Positions 18,731 to 28,350 of a DNA stretch of 41,815 bases are shown here, in pieces. Origin of the DNA: Paracandidimonas soli. Its GTDB lineage: Bacteria > Pseudomonadota > Gammaproteobacteria > Burkholderiales > Burkholderiaceae_B. Location: positions 1 to 41,815 of the forward strand of contig NZ_SMBX01000010.1 of assembly GCF_004342005.1 (NCBI RefSeq), in the 5' to 3' direction. A program made the translations under genes and the position numbers. The notes below the pieces were generated by a model that was not told where the DNA came from, did not search any database, and saw nothing but the letters and a program-made list of their open reading frames with translations. Each line of letters opens with the position of its first letter. Position 1 is the first letter of the stretch.

Positions 18731-19530
18731 GCGTGCTGGAACTGCATGATGTCAGCGTCGGCTATGGGCCCAGGGCCTGCCTGACGCAGATATCCCTGGA
18801 CCTGGGCGAAAGGGAAATCGTCTGTCTCCTCGGGGCGAACGGCTGCGGCAAGACTACCTTGCTGAAGGCCGTGCTGGGCCTGCTGAAACCGCGGTCGGGA
18901 GAAATCCGCCTGGATGGCCGTTCCATGCCCGGCTGGACGCGCACCGCTCTGGCGCAGCGGGTCGCCTATGTGCCGCAGGCGCATAACGGCGCCTTCCCAT
19001 TCACGGTGGAGCAGGTGGTGCTGATGGGCCGCACCATGCACCTGCGCTGGCATGCGTCGCCCGGAAAAAAAGACCTGGCCGTCGTCCTGGAGGCGCTGGA
19101 GCGCCTGGGTATTGTGCATCTGCGCCATCGCAACTACATGCAGCTGAGCGGCGGCGAACGCCAACTGGTGATGATCGCCCGCGCGCTGGCGCAGCAGGCC
19201 CTGGTGCTGGTCCTGGACGAGCCGACTTCCAACCTGGACTTCGGCAACCAACTGCGCGTGTTGGCGCATATCCGGCAACTGCGCGACGCCGGCTATTCCA
19301 TCCTGCTGACCATGCACCAGCCTGATCAGGTGCTGCGCGTGGCCGATCGTGTCGTTCTGTTGCATGAGCAGCGCGTGCTTGCCTCGGGAGTCGTCGACGA
19401 CGTGATGACGGCGCAGCGCCTGGGATCGATATACGGACTGGATCCCCAGGACGTGCGCGACAACCTGCCGGGCCTGGTTCGGCGGGAGCTTACTGGTGTC
19501 GGCGGCGATGCTGCCGGTGTTTTGTCTTAA
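18727..19530 (+). CDS. ABC transporter ATPase (FecE/MolC-like)
   Basis: The 267-residue nucleotide-binding protein has Walker A GANGCGKTT (residues 36-44), Q-loop VPQAHNGAF, signature LSGGERQ (140-146), Walker B LVLVLDEPT and the switch His in TMHQP, so it is catalytically complete. It powers the FecCD-type permease encoded just upstream. The start overlaps the permease stop by four bases. The TonB receptor gene begins 22 bases after its stop, so outer-membrane and inner-membrane import genes form one operon. Confidence 0.94.
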   Translation: MSVLELHDVSVGYGPRACLTQISLDLGEREIVCLLGANGCGKTTLLKAVLGLLKPRSGEIRLDGRSMPGWTRTALAQRVAYVPQAHNGAFPFTVEQVVLMGRTMHLRWHASPGKKDLAVVLEALERLGIVHLRHRNYMQLSGGERQLVMIARALAQQALVLVLDEPTSNLDFGNQLRVLAHIRQLRDAGYSILLTMHQPDQVLRVADRVVLLHEQRVLASGVVDDVMTAQRLGSIYGLDPQDVRDNLPGLVRRELTGVGGDAAGVLS

Positions 19531-19552
19531 CTACTCGAAAGAGATCATGATC

Positions 19553-21736
19553 ATGATAAAGAAATCACATTATCGGGAAGGGGAGCGGGCTGAAGGCAGG
19601 ACTTGTGCAGAGGGGTGGCTGCCGCCCGGCATGCGGTTGCGGACAGTAGCCGCGGCGGTACTGTGCCTGTCGTCTTTTCCCTCGATGGCGCAGCAGGTGT
19701 CGCAGGACAGCGAGAAAAACGTGTTCACGCTGGGCACGGTGCAGGTCTATGGCAAGAGCCAGACGGCGGCAGAAGAGGCCGAAGCCGTGGTGGAGCGCGA
19801 CACTCTGGAGATGCTGGAGAAGAAAGATGTTGGCACCGCCCTGAAACTGATCCCTGGCGTCTCTTACAACAGCCCGGGCGGCGGGCGCTACGAGTCCAGC
19901 GTCTATGTGCGCGGCTACGATCTGAAGGCCGTGCCGATCTACATGGACGGCATTCCCGTGTACATTCCCTACGACGGCTATTCCGACCTGGGGCGCTTTA
20001 CGACAGCGGACGTGTCCTCCATCCAGGTGGCTAAAGGCTACAGCTCTGTGCTGTACGGCCACAATACGCAGGGTGGAGTCATCAATATCGTATCGCTGCG
20101 CCCGCGTTCCGAACTCGATTTGAATGCCACGCTGGGCACGGCCACCGGCAATGTGACGGAATTCAGCACTAATGTGGGCACGCTGCAGGACAAATGGTAT
20201 CTGCAGGCCGGGATCTCGCATTTCGAGCGTCGCTACACCAAGCTGGCCGAGAACTTCGTGGGCACGGATGCCCGCGGCAATGATGTGGATTCCGACCGCT
20301 ACGACTACAAGACCCGAGATCGCCGCGGCAGCATCCGCATCGGCTATATCCCCAATGCCACGGATGAATACGTGCTCAGCTATGCCAAACAGAGCGCCGT
20401 GAAGATGCCGGGCTCCGGCGGGAACGATCGGGTCGTGCCGACCGTGTGGGAGTGGCCGAGCTGGGATCGCGAAACTGTTTCCTTCGTGTCCAATACCCGC
20501 TTCTGGAACGATCAGTTCTACGTCAAGCCGCGCGTCTACTACGATAAGTTCCAGAACACCATGGACTACTGGCAGGGCCGTCCCAACGGCAGCCACTACG
20601 ACGACAAGGCCTTCGGGGCGTCGCTGGAAGTCGGCACGGAAATCATCCGCAACCATCAGCTCAAGGCCATGATCAGCTTCAAGGACGAAGAGCACCGTTC
20701 GTTCGATACCAGTTTGGCCAACGGTGCGACGCTGCCGGGCAGCGACCAGAAGGTGCAGCAGGAGTTCCTGTCCCTGGCGCTGGAAGATACCTGGACCATC
20801 AACGATCACTGGGAAGCCCAGATAGGCGCCATCTACACCAAGCGCAAGTCCGATGCAAACGATATCGGACCCGTGACCCAGGATCTGCTGGACAGATATC
20901 CCGCGGCCGGTTCCAAGCTCAGTCCGAGCATCGATACCTTCGATCCACAGCTGGCCATCTTCTACAAGCCGTCCGATGCGCATACCTTCCGCGCCAGCGT
21001 GGCCAAGAAGACGCGCTTCCCGTCGTTCAAGGAGTCCTATTCCAACTATGCCGCCGGCCCGACGACCAGGTGCCCGGGCGGCGCGACAGGCTGCACGCCT
21101 GGAACCGAGGTCGGCGCCCTTACGCTGCAGAATCCGGGCATGAAGCCCGAGCAGTCCATGCATTACGAGCTGGGTTATGTGGGCCATCCGCTGCCCGGCA
21201 TGCGTCTGGAGGGCAGCGTGTTCTACAGTCGCTCCAAGAATACATTCCAGCGTTCGGACTATGACTTCGATACCTATCCGGGCTTTGCCGTGCGCCAGTA
21301 CGAGAACATCTCAGGCATCACGGAACGCAAGGGTGTGGACCTGGGCCTGCAGTACAGCGCATCGCCGCGCCTGTTGCTTGGCGTGAACTATGCCTACCTG
21401 CACATGCGCAACAAGGAAGACCGCGACCTGAAGTTCACCAGCCGCCCCAGTCACCTGGGCATGGTCTATGCTCAGTGGCGGACAACGAATTGGCTGACCG
21501 TCATCCCCGAGGTGGAGTACCGCAGCAGCAGCTACTACGATTCCAAGGGCGAAAACGAAAACCCGGGCTATGCCGTCACGAACCTGAGGTTCTCGATTAC
21601 GCCGCCAGCCTGGAAGCATGTGTCGATCAACGTCGGCGCAGAGAATCTGTTCAACAGGGATTACCGCGGCTACAACGCGACCTACTCCAGCCCTGGCCGT
21701 GTCGTCTATGCCAATCTGCGGATCGATTATCACTAA
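19553..21736 (+). CDS. TonB-dependent outer membrane receptor of the uptake operon
   Basis: About 727 residues. A signal peptide with an extended N-region ends near FPSMA|QQV. The plug follows (TVQVYGKSQT as TonB-box area, YVRGYDLKAVPIYMDGIPVY, then IQVAKGYSSVLYGHNTQGGVINIVS), and then a barrel ending NLRIDYH, which lacks the usual terminal Phe. Loop cysteines occur at CPGGATGC. ATG 19553 is preferred over 19547 because the ribosome site GAAAGAG (19537-19543) then has normal spacing. It is the last gene of the operon and should bring the same substrate across the outer membrane. With the ModE-like box upstream of the operon, a molybdenum or tungsten complex is a candidate; a siderophore or haem-like ligand is the conservative alternative. 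Confidence 0.9.
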   Translation: MIKKSHYREGERAEGRTCAEGWLPPGMRLRTVAAAVLCLSSFPSMAQQVSQDSEKNVFTLGTVQVYGKSQTAAEEAEAVVERDTLEMLEKKDVGTALKLIPGVSYNSPGGGRYESSVYVRGYDLKAVPIYMDGIPVYIPYDGYSDLGRFTTADVSSIQVAKGYSSVLYGHNTQGGVINIVSLRPRSELDLNATLGTATGNVTEFSTNVGTLQDKWYLQAGISHFERRYTKLAENFVGTDARGNDVDSDRYDYKTRDRRGSIRIGYIPNATDEYVLSYAKQSAVKMPGSGGNDRVVPTVWEWPSWDRETVSFVSNTRFWNDQFYVKPRVYYDKFQNTMDYWQGRPNGSHYDDKAFGASLEVGTEIIRNHQLKAMISFKDEEHRSFDTSLANGATLPGSDQKVQQEFLSLALEDTWTINDHWEAQIGAIYTKRKSDANDIGPVTQDLLDRYPAAGSKLSPSIDTFDPQLAIFYKPSDAHTFRASVAKKTRFPSFKESYSNYAAGPTTRCPGGATGCTPGTEVGALTLQNPGMKPEQSMHYELGYVGHPLPGMRLEGSVFYSRSKNTFQRSDYDFDTYPGFAVRQYENISGITERKGVDLGLQYSASPRLLLGVNYAYLHMRNKEDRDLKFTSRPSHLGMVYAQWRTTNWLTVIPEVEYRSSSYYDSKGENENPGYAVTNLRFSITPPAWKHVSINVGAENLFNRDYRGYNATYSSPGRVVYANLRIDYH

Positions 21737-21770
21737 GGCAGTCGGGGTCTGACGGACCGGAGAGAATTTG

Positions 21771-23462
21771 CTACACCTTCCGCGAGGACGGACCCTTGTT
21801 CGCGTCGCGCAGTTCGCGGCGCAGGATCTTGCCTACGTTGGTGCGGGGCAGGTCGCTGCGGAACTCCACGTACTTCGGACGCTTGTAGCCCGTCAGCAGC
21901 TTGCGGCAGTGCTGGATCAGCGCATCTTCCGTCAACCTGTCGTTCTTGCGGATGACAAACAGCTTGACGGCTTCTCCGGAGTGCTCGTCCGGCACGCCGA
22001 CGGCGGCGGCTTCCAGCACATCCGGGTGCTGGATGGCGGCGGCCTCCACTTCGTTCGGATAGACGTTGAAGCCCGATACGATGATGGTGTCCTTCTTGCG
22101 GTCGAGGATGTAGACGTAGCCACGGTCGTCCACATAGCCGATGTCGCCTGTCATCAGGAAGCCGTCGGGATGAAACGCCTTTTGGGTTTCGTCCGGATTG
22201 TTCCAGTAGCCCGGCGTCACTTGCGGCCCCCTGACGCAGATTTCGCCATTTTCACCCTGCGGCACGTCCTTGCCGTCGGCATCGCGGATGGCGATTTCGG
22301 TGGAGGAGACGGGCAGGCCGATGGAACCCGTGAACTCCTTGACGTCGAGTGGGTTGATGGTGACGGCGGGTGATGTTTCCGTCAGGCCGTAGGCCTGCGC
22401 AATGGGGACGCCCGTGGCCTTCAGCCAGCGCATCGCCACCGCCTCCTGCACCGCCATGCCTCCGCCAAGGGCCAGGTGCAGGCTGGAGAAATCCACCTTG
22501 GCGAAATCGGGATGGTTCAGCAGCGCATTGAACAGGGTGTTGACGCCGGTCAGGGCAGTGAAGCGCGTGCCGCGCAGCGATTTGATGAATGCGGGTATGT
22601 CGCGGGGATTCAGTATCAGCAGGTTGCTGGCGCCGATGTACATGAACGTCAGGCAGTTCGCCGTCAGCGCGAAGATATGATAGAGCGGCAGCGCCGTGAT
22701 GATGCATTCCTTTTCCGGCTGCACATATGGCGCGATCCAGGCGTGGGCCTGCAGCACGTTGGCCACCATATTGCCGTGCGTCAGCATGGCGCCCTTGGCC
22801 ACGCCTGTCGTGCCGCCGGTGTACTGGAGGAATGCGATATCGTCATGGGTGAGCTCGGGCTTGGAGAAGCCGGCCTTGCCGCCTTCCTGCAGCGCCTGGC
22901 CCAGCCGCAGCGAGCCGGGCAGCGACCAGGCGGGCACGAGCTTTTTCACATGTCTGACCACCAGGTCGACGATGGCCCCCTTGACCGCGCCCAGCAGCTC
23001 GCCGACCGAGGTCACGACGATGGTTTCCACGTCGGTGTCCGGCAGCGCCTCCTGCAACGTGTGCGCGAAATTCTCGGCGATGACTATGACCCTGGCGCCG
23101 GAGTCCTTCAACTGGTGGCGCAGCTCGCTGGGCGTATATAAAGGGTTCGTGTTGACGACGATGGCGCCGGCGCGCAGTGCGCCGAACAGGCAGATGGGAT
23201 ACTGGAGCAGGTTGGGCATCATCAGGGCCACGCGATCGCCCTTCCTGATGCCGATGGATTGCAGCCATGCGGCGAACTGCTGCGACTTGCGGTCGAGCTC
23301 GGCATAGGTGATGCGGGCGCCCATGCTGGTGTAGGCGGTATTGCCGGCGTAGCGTTTCAGGCTGTAGTCCAGCATGGCGGCCAGGGAAGCGTGCTGGTCG
23401 AGCTGATCGGTAATGTCGGCCGGAATGCCTTGCGGATAGTTCTTGAGCCAGATGCGTTCCAT
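21771..23462 (-). CDS. fadD: Long-chain fatty acid-CoA ligase
   Basis: The 563-residue adenylate-forming enzyme begins MERIWLKNYPQGIPADITDQ. It has the AMP-binding P-loop YTGGTTGVAKGAML, the YGLTETSP motif, the TGDIGYVDDRGYVYILDRKKD block and the catalytic Lys region NVGKILRREL. It activates fatty acids to acyl-CoA at the inner membrane, the entry step to beta-oxidation. ATG 23462 with GGAGA nine bases upstream is chosen; an in-frame extension to 23603 only translates the repeat element. It lies downstream of the fadL gene on the same strand but behind a terminator-like repeat, so it probably has its own promoter. It converges with the TonB receptor, 34 bases apart. Confidence 0.95.
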   Translation of the reverse strand: MERIWLKNYPQGIPADITDQLDQHASLAAMLDYSLKRYAGNTAYTSMGARITYAELDRKSQQFAAWLQSIGIRKGDRVALMMPNLLQYPICLFGALRAGAIVVNTNPLYTPSELRHQLKDSGARVIVIAENFAHTLQEALPDTDVETIVVTSVGELLGAVKGAIVDLVVRHVKKLVPAWSLPGSLRLGQALQEGGKAGFSKPELTHDDIAFLQYTGGTTGVAKGAMLTHGNMVANVLQAHAWIAPYVQPEKECIITALPLYHIFALTANCLTFMYIGASNLLILNPRDIPAFIKSLRGTRFTALTGVNTLFNALLNHPDFAKVDFSSLHLALGGGMAVQEAVAMRWLKATGVPIAQAYGLTETSPAVTINPLDVKEFTGSIGLPVSSTEIAIRDADGKDVPQGENGEICVRGPQVTPGYWNNPDETQKAFHPDGFLMTGDIGYVDDRGYVYILDRKKDTIIVSGFNVYPNEVEAAAIQHPDVLEAAAVGVPDEHSGEAVKLFVIRKNDRLTEDALIQHCRKLLTGYKRPKYVEFRSDLPRTNVGKILRRELRDANKGPSSRKV

Positions 23463-23548
23463 GATGAAGTCTCCGATAATGCGCCGGCCGCCTCGTATGA
23501 TCTTTGCGCAAGCCGGCCCGCCGTGATCGGGAGGGCGACATGCCAGGC

Positions 23549-23632
23549 TTTTTTTACCGCTGGGCCGCCCCAAGGTAAAAAGCGCCCCCCTTGGGGGCAG
23601 CAAGCCGAAGGCGCAGCGTGGGGGCCTTTTTT
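23549..23632. repeat. Dispersed repeat, copy 2, with bidirectional terminator structure
   Basis: Nearly identical to 1351-1435 over about 80 bases, including the whole core from GCGCCCCC to GGGGGCCTTTTTT. On the minus strand GCCCCCAAGGGGGC runs into GCTTTTT, a good terminator for the fad operon before fadD. The remaining 23633-23757 stretch shows nothing else I can name. Confidence 0.75.
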
Positions 23633-23757
23633 ACTGATATGGATAGGATGGTATCACTCCGGAACCCGCCGACGGTACAGGAAAGAGGGATACGGGGATC
23701 CGATGAGGCTGAATGGCTGCCGGCGGACGACGCCCGCGCCCGCCGGCAGCCACATGA

Positions 23758-25059
23758 TCAGAAGCGGTGGGAAACCTGGATTCCGAACAGATTCACGTTC
23801 GATTTGTAGCTGCCCCGCACCACGCCTTTTTCCGGTGCACTGTCGTTATTGATGCCGGTCGAACTGGTGAACAGGCGGGTATAGCCCACGTCGACGACAG
23901 TGTTGCTGTCGAAGCGGTACTGCGCGCCCAGCGACAGCCAGGTCCGGTTGTTGTCGGGCAGGGAGGTGGGGCGAAGATTGTCGTCGTCGACCGGAGACTG
24001 GTCGTAGGCGATCCCCGTCTTGATCGTCCATTTGTCGTTGACGTGGTAGTTTGCACCCAGGGCGACGCGCCAGGTATCGCGGAATTTCAGCTTCAGCGTG
24101 TCGGCGACCGCGCCATTGCTTTCGATGTCGAGCTTGGGGATGGAGCTCCAGCCCGTCCACGACAGGTCGCCCAGCAGGGTCCAGCGGCTGTTCAGGTTGT
24201 GCACCACGCTGAGGATCGCCGTATCGGGCAGCGAGACGGAGGCATTGGCGTCGCTGACCTGCATGGCGGGCAGCAGGCCGGGTATCGTCGCGCCGTCGTT
24301 CCGGATGGCGAGGTCGCCGTCGGGCTTGTGCTTGATGCGCGAGCGGTAGGACAGGCCGACGCGGGTATCGTCCGTCAACTGGTACATCAGGCCCAGGTTC
24401 CAGCCCCAGGCGTCGCCCGACATCTTCACCTTGGCTTCCATGTCGGTCTGGCCGGGCATGGGGTGCGGAACGGCCCGCCGGTAGTCGGCCTTGATGTGCT
24501 GCCAGTTCAGGCCGGCGCCGATGGACAGGCGGTCATTGACCTTGAAGGCGACGGATGGGTTGATGTTGATGGTTTCGATGGAGAACTTCTTCGAGTGGTA
24601 GCGTCCGATCCAGTCGTCGCCGTATTCCGTCGCCAGGCCGAACGGGGCGCCGATGCCCAGGCCCAGGAACCATCGCTCGTTGACCTGCCACGATAGATAG
24701 GCGTTGGGCACGGCGGCCCAGGAGCCCGCGTCTCCGCCGTTGAGATTTCCCGGACTGGCGGGCAGGCCGGAGACGGGGCGTGTGGCGGCGGTCGAACCCG
24801 AGTCGGAGAACTTGAACGACGGCCGGATCAGCGATAGGCCGCCTGATACGTTCAGGCCTGGCAGCAGGGTCATGCCGGCCGGGTTGAAGTAGATGGTGCT
24901 GGCGTTTTCTGCGATGGCGGCGGATCCGGCGTAGGCGTTGCCGATGCCGCTGGCGTTCTGCTCCAGCAACTGGAACCCGGCGGCTTGCGCGGCGGCGCTG
25001 CCTAGTCCGACGAGCAGGGCAGGAATCGCGCGCAAAACAAAGGTGCTGCGTGTCGTCAT
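23758..25059 (-). CDS. fadL: FadL/OmpP1/TodX-family outer membrane transporter
   Basis: The 433-residue protein has a signal peptide ending AQA|AGF and the FadL N-terminal hatch signature GFQLLEQNASGIGNAYAGSA, followed by IYFNPAGM. The beta barrel ends with QVSHRF. It lets long-chain fatty acids or other hydrophobic compounds diffuse through the outer membrane. Its start overlaps the stop of the bifunctional fad gene by four bases (25056-25059), so it belongs to the degradation operon and brings in the substrate used by the neighbouring enzymes. Confidence 0.94.
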   Translation of the reverse strand: MTTRSTFVLRAIPALLVGLGSAAAQAAGFQLLEQNASGIGNAYAGSAAIAENASTIYFNPAGMTLLPGLNVSGGLSLIRPSFKFSDSGSTAATRPVSGLPASPGNLNGGDAGSWAAVPNAYLSWQVNERWFLGLGIGAPFGLATEYGDDWIGRYHSKKFSIETININPSVAFKVNDRLSIGAGLNWQHIKADYRRAVPHPMPGQTDMEAKVKMSGDAWGWNLGLMYQLTDDTRVGLSYRSRIKHKPDGDLAIRNDGATIPGLLPAMQVSDANASVSLPDTAILSVVHNLNSRWTLLGDLSWTGWSSIPKLDIESNGAVADTLKLKFRDTWRVALGANYHVNDKWTIKTGIAYDQSPVDDDNLRPTSLPDNNRTWLSLGAQYRFDSNTVVDVGYTRLFTSSTGINNDSAPEKGVVRGSYKSNVNLFGIQVSHRF

Positions 25060-27050
25060 GATGTAGCCTCCTCTGCGGTGGGGGCGGCAGCGGGAGCATG
25101 CCGCGTGCTGTTTTGCGTGTCCATGTAATGCAGCGGCCCGCCGGTGAACGGAGCGAAGCCGGTGCCGAAGATGATGCCTGCATCGGCCAGGTCGGCGTCG
25201 GCGACGACACCGGCATCCAGCTGCCTGCGCGTCGTGACGACCAGCGGCTCGATCAGGCGCTCGGTCAGTCGGGGAGGGATGGGGTCAGGCTGCTGCTTGA
25301 CGGGCTTGCCGTTCTTCCAGACATAGAAGCCGCGCCCGGTCTTGCGGCCCAGGTCGCCGCGCGACAGCCTGGTTTCCAGGCAGTTGGGCATGGAGGCATT
25401 GCCGGTCAGTTGCCGGCCTGCATCGCGCGCGATGTCGAGTCCGACAGTATCAATCAGCTCGATCGGCCCCATCGGCATGCCGAAGGCCGTCATTGCGGCA
25501 TCAATGGTTTCGGGTCTGGTCCCCTGGTCCAGGCAGCGCATGGCTTCCAGCATGTATGGCGCCAGCACCGCATTGACCAGGAAGCCCGGCGTGCTTTGCA
25601 CGGGCAGGGGCAGTTTGCCGATCTGCCCGACGAAGGCGTGGGCGAGCCGGATGGCCGCAGGATCGGTCTGCGCCGTTTCCACGACCTCCACCAGCGGCAT
25701 CCTGGCCACGGGATTGAAGAAATGGATACCGACCAGGCGTTCGGGCCGGGACAGGCCTGTGCGCAGCTCTTCCAGCGACAGGCTGGAAGTATTGGTGGCA
25801 AGGATCGCGTCCGGCCTGAGCTGCGGCTCGATCGCCTGGTACAAGCCTTGCTTGGCCTGCAGGTTTTCGCTGATGGCCTCGATCACGACGTTGGCGTGCG
25901 GGATACCGTGGCCCTGCATGTCGGGGATCAGGCGGTCCGATGCCGCGCGCGCCTGGCGCTTGTCCTTCAGCTTGCGGGTGAACAATGCGTACGCCCGGCC
26001 TTGCGCGGCGGCGATGCGCTCGCGATCCTGGTCCTGCAGCGTGACCGTCATGCCTTTCAGGGCGCACCATGCGGCGATGTCGCCTCCCATGACGCCTGCG
26101 CCGACGACGTGCACGTGCGCAACCGGCGCATGACCCTTGCCCGCCTTGCCGAAGGCTTTCAGGCGCTCCTGCAGGTGGAAGACGCGCACCAGGTTGCGGG
26201 CCGTATCGGACTGCAGGATGCTGTTGATGCGTTCGGGGGTTCTGAGCGCATTGCCGTTGTAGCGGGCCCAGATGTCCAGGATGGCGCGGGGTGCGGGATA
26301 ATGGCCTTGCGGGTCTTTCTGTTGCAGTTTCTTCAGCGCCTGTTTGGCCAGCAGGGGGCGCACTGACGGGTGGTTCATCAGGCTCTGGACAGGGCCAGGC
26401 CTGCGGCGGGGTCTGCCGGACAGTACCATCTGCGCCGCTGCACGCTCCATCAGCCGAGGGGCGACGATGCCGTCCGCCAGGCCGATGCGATAAGCCTTGC
26501 GGGCGTCCACCGGACGGCCGGTCAGCATCATGTCCAGCGCCGCCACGGGGCCGATCATCCTGGGCAGGCGGTGCATGCCGCCCCAGCCGGGGAAGATGCC
26601 CAGCATGACTTCGGGCAGCGCCAGCGAAGTCGCGGGGTCATCCACCACCAGCCGATAGCGGCAGGCCAGGGCCAGCTCCAGGCCGCCGCCCAGGCAGTGG
26701 CCGCGGATCAGGGCCAGGGTCGGGTAGGATACGCTGGCCAGGCGGTCGAACATGCTCCAGCCACGCGACACGATGCTGCGCGCATGCTCGGCGGAGTCCA
26801 GAGACGAGAATTCGCTGATGTCGGCGCCAGCAATGAAGCCGGCGCTTTTGCGGGAATGGATCACGAGTCCCGCGGGCGGCTTCAGGGCGAAATGATCCAG
26901 CACCTTGCCGAGCTCCGCCATTACATCGGCGGACAAGCGGTTGACGGAGCTGTCCGCGCAGTCGATGCCCAGCCAGGCAATGCGGCCGGTATCGATGCTG
27001 CAGTGGAAATGGCGCAGATTGAGCGCGTCGATTGTGCTTGCCATAGTCAT
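25056..27050 (-). CDS. Bifunctional enoyl-CoA hydratase / 3-hydroxyacyl-CoA dehydrogenase (FadB/FadJ-like)
   Basis: The 664-residue enzyme has an N-terminal crotonase domain (about 1-200; GHCLGGGLELALACRYR and PEVMLGIFPGWGG hold the catalytic Glu residues and oxyanion hole). An NAD-binding domain follows (VVGAGVMGGDIAAW, then LATNTSSLSLEEL and HFFNPVARMPLVEVV), and a C-terminal dehydrogenase domain (GFLVNAVLAPYMLEA). It hydrates enoyl-CoA and oxidises 3-hydroxyacyl-CoA. It is somewhat shorter than the roughly 715-residue E. coli proteins. The start overlaps the thiolase stop and its stop overlaps the fadL start, so translation is coupled. FadJ- and FadB-like identities cannot be told apart by eye. 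Confidence 0.95.
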   Translation of the reverse strand: MTMASTIDALNLRHFHCSIDTGRIAWLGIDCADSSVNRLSADVMAELGKVLDHFALKPPAGLVIHSRKSAGFIAGADISEFSSLDSAEHARSIVSRGWSMFDRLASVSYPTLALIRGHCLGGGLELALACRYRLVVDDPATSLALPEVMLGIFPGWGGMHRLPRMIGPVAALDMMLTGRPVDARKAYRIGLADGIVAPRLMERAAAQMVLSGRPRRRPGPVQSLMNHPSVRPLLAKQALKKLQQKDPQGHYPAPRAILDIWARYNGNALRTPERINSILQSDTARNLVRVFHLQERLKAFGKAGKGHAPVAHVHVVGAGVMGGDIAAWCALKGMTVTLQDQDRERIAAAQGRAYALFTRKLKDKRQARAASDRLIPDMQGHGIPHANVVIEAISENLQAKQGLYQAIEPQLRPDAILATNTSSLSLEELRTGLSRPERLVGIHFFNPVARMPLVEVVETAQTDPAAIRLAHAFVGQIGKLPLPVQSTPGFLVNAVLAPYMLEAMRCLDQGTRPETIDAAMTAFGMPMGPIELIDTVGLDIARDAGRQLTGNASMPNCLETRLSRGDLGRKTGRGFYVWKNGKPVKQQPDPIPPRLTERLIEPLVVTTRRQLDAGVVADADLADAGIIFGTGFAPFTGGPLHYMDTQNSTRHAPAAAPTAEEATS

Positions 27051-28339
27051 GCCTTGGGTTCGCAGGTTTCAATCAGCATGGCGCCGCCTTGCCCGCCGCC
27101 GATGCAGATGGCGGCGATGCCGCGTTTCAGGTTGCGCTCGCGCAGCGCATGCAGCAGGTGCAGCACGATGCGCGCGCCGGACGCGCCGACCGGGTGTCCC
27201 AGCGCAATGGCGCCGCCGTCCACATTTAGTCGCTCGCTATCGATTCGTCCAAAAGAAGATCGTCCGAAATTGGCCTGGCAGTAGTCTTCGTCGTTCCAGG
27301 CAGCCTGGCAGGCCAGGACCTGGGCGGCGAAGGCTTCGTTGATTTCCCACAGGTCTAGGTCGTTCAGGCCCAGGCCGTGGCGCTGCAGGATGGGGGTGGC
27401 GGCATGCACGGGCCCGAGACCCATGCTGGCCGGATCCAGCCCGGCCCATTGCGCGTCGGCGATGCGGCCCAGGGGCTGCAGATTCCAGCGCCGCACGGCC
27501 TGCTCCGATGCCAGCAGGAGCAATGCCGCGCCATCCGTCACCTGGGAGCTGTTGCCTGCCGTCACGTTGCCCCAGGGCTTGTCAAAGACGGGCTTGAGCT
27601 TTGCCAGACGCTCGGGCGTGGAGTCGTTGCGCACGCCGTCGTCCTGTTCGTACAGCCTGCCGCTGTCGTCCGCGACCGGAGTGATTTCACGCAGGCGTCC
27701 GGCCTGCTGCGCGGCCAGCGCCCGGGCGTGGCTTTGGGCGGCATAGGTGTCCATGGCCTGCCGGTCGATGCCGAACTGATAAGCCAGGTTCTCCGCCGTC
27801 TGTCCCATGCTCAGGCCGGTCACGGGATCGGTCAGCCCTTTCAGCAGGCCGATGACGGGTTTCAGAAAGACGGGGCGCAGCCCGCCCAGGGTCTTGAGCT
27901 TTTGAGGCAGCGACTTGGCGCCGTTGAAAGCGGCAAGCCAGCGCACCATGTCATCCGACATCAGGACGGGGGCGCGCGACAGCGCGTCCGCGCCGCCGGC
28001 CAGCGCCAGATCGCAGCGGCCGGTCTGTATGCCCATGATGGCGGAGTCCAGCGCCTGCATGCCGGAAGCGCAGTTGCGCATCACGGTCCAGCCGGGCACC
28101 TTGTGGCCGCAGCCCAGCCGCAGTGATACGACGCGGCCGATATTGGTTTCGTCGGGCGAGGGTGCGGCGCAGCCGACGATGACCTCGTCCAGGTCCTGCG
28201 GGAAGAACGGCTGGCGCAGCAGTAGTTCGCGGCCGGTCTGCACGGCGAGGTCGGAGGCGGATAGCGGTCCGGGAGCGCCGCGCGCCTTCAGGAACGGGGT
28301 GCGGGCGCCATCCACGATGTAAACGGGTTCGAATGGCAT
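27047..28339 (-). CDS. Thiolase (3-ketoacyl-CoA thiolase / acetyl-CoA acetyltransferase)
   Basis: A 430-residue thiolase. The nucleophile is Cys90 in RNCASGMQAL; the C-terminal active-site blocks are WEINEAFAAQVLAC, GGAIALGHPVGASG and CIGGGQGGAM. It cleaves 3-ketoacyl-CoA to release acetyl-CoA, the last step of each beta-oxidation round. ATG 28339 is preferred over 28348 because the TGAGGA ribosome site sits eight bases upstream of it. It lies 11 bases after fadE and overlaps the bifunctional gene by four bases. Codons around 27222-27275 are more AT-rich than the rest, with a small internal repeat (FGRSSFGR). Confidence 0.95.
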   Translation of the reverse strand: MPFEPVYIVDGARTPFLKARGAPGPLSASDLAVQTGRELLLRQPFFPQDLDEVIVGCAAPSPDETNIGRVVSLRLGCGHKVPGWTVMRNCASGMQALDSAIMGIQTGRCDLALAGGADALSRAPVLMSDDMVRWLAAFNGAKSLPQKLKTLGGLRPVFLKPVIGLLKGLTDPVTGLSMGQTAENLAYQFGIDRQAMDTYAAQSHARALAAQQAGRLREITPVADDSGRLYEQDDGVRNDSTPERLAKLKPVFDKPWGNVTAGNSSQVTDGAALLLLASEQAVRRWNLQPLGRIADAQWAGLDPASMGLGPVHAATPILQRHGLGLNDLDLWEINEAFAAQVLACQAAWNDEDYCQANFGRSSFGRIDSERLNVDGGAIALGHPVGASGARIVLHLLHALRERNLKRGIAAICIGGGQGGAMLIETCEPKA

Positions 28340-28350
28340 GGTGTACATCC

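Noticed and set aside
23463-23603. N-terminal extension of the acyl-CoA ligase
   Set aside because: It translates the dispersed repeat and intergenic DNA; the family N-terminus starts at 23462 with its own ribosome site.
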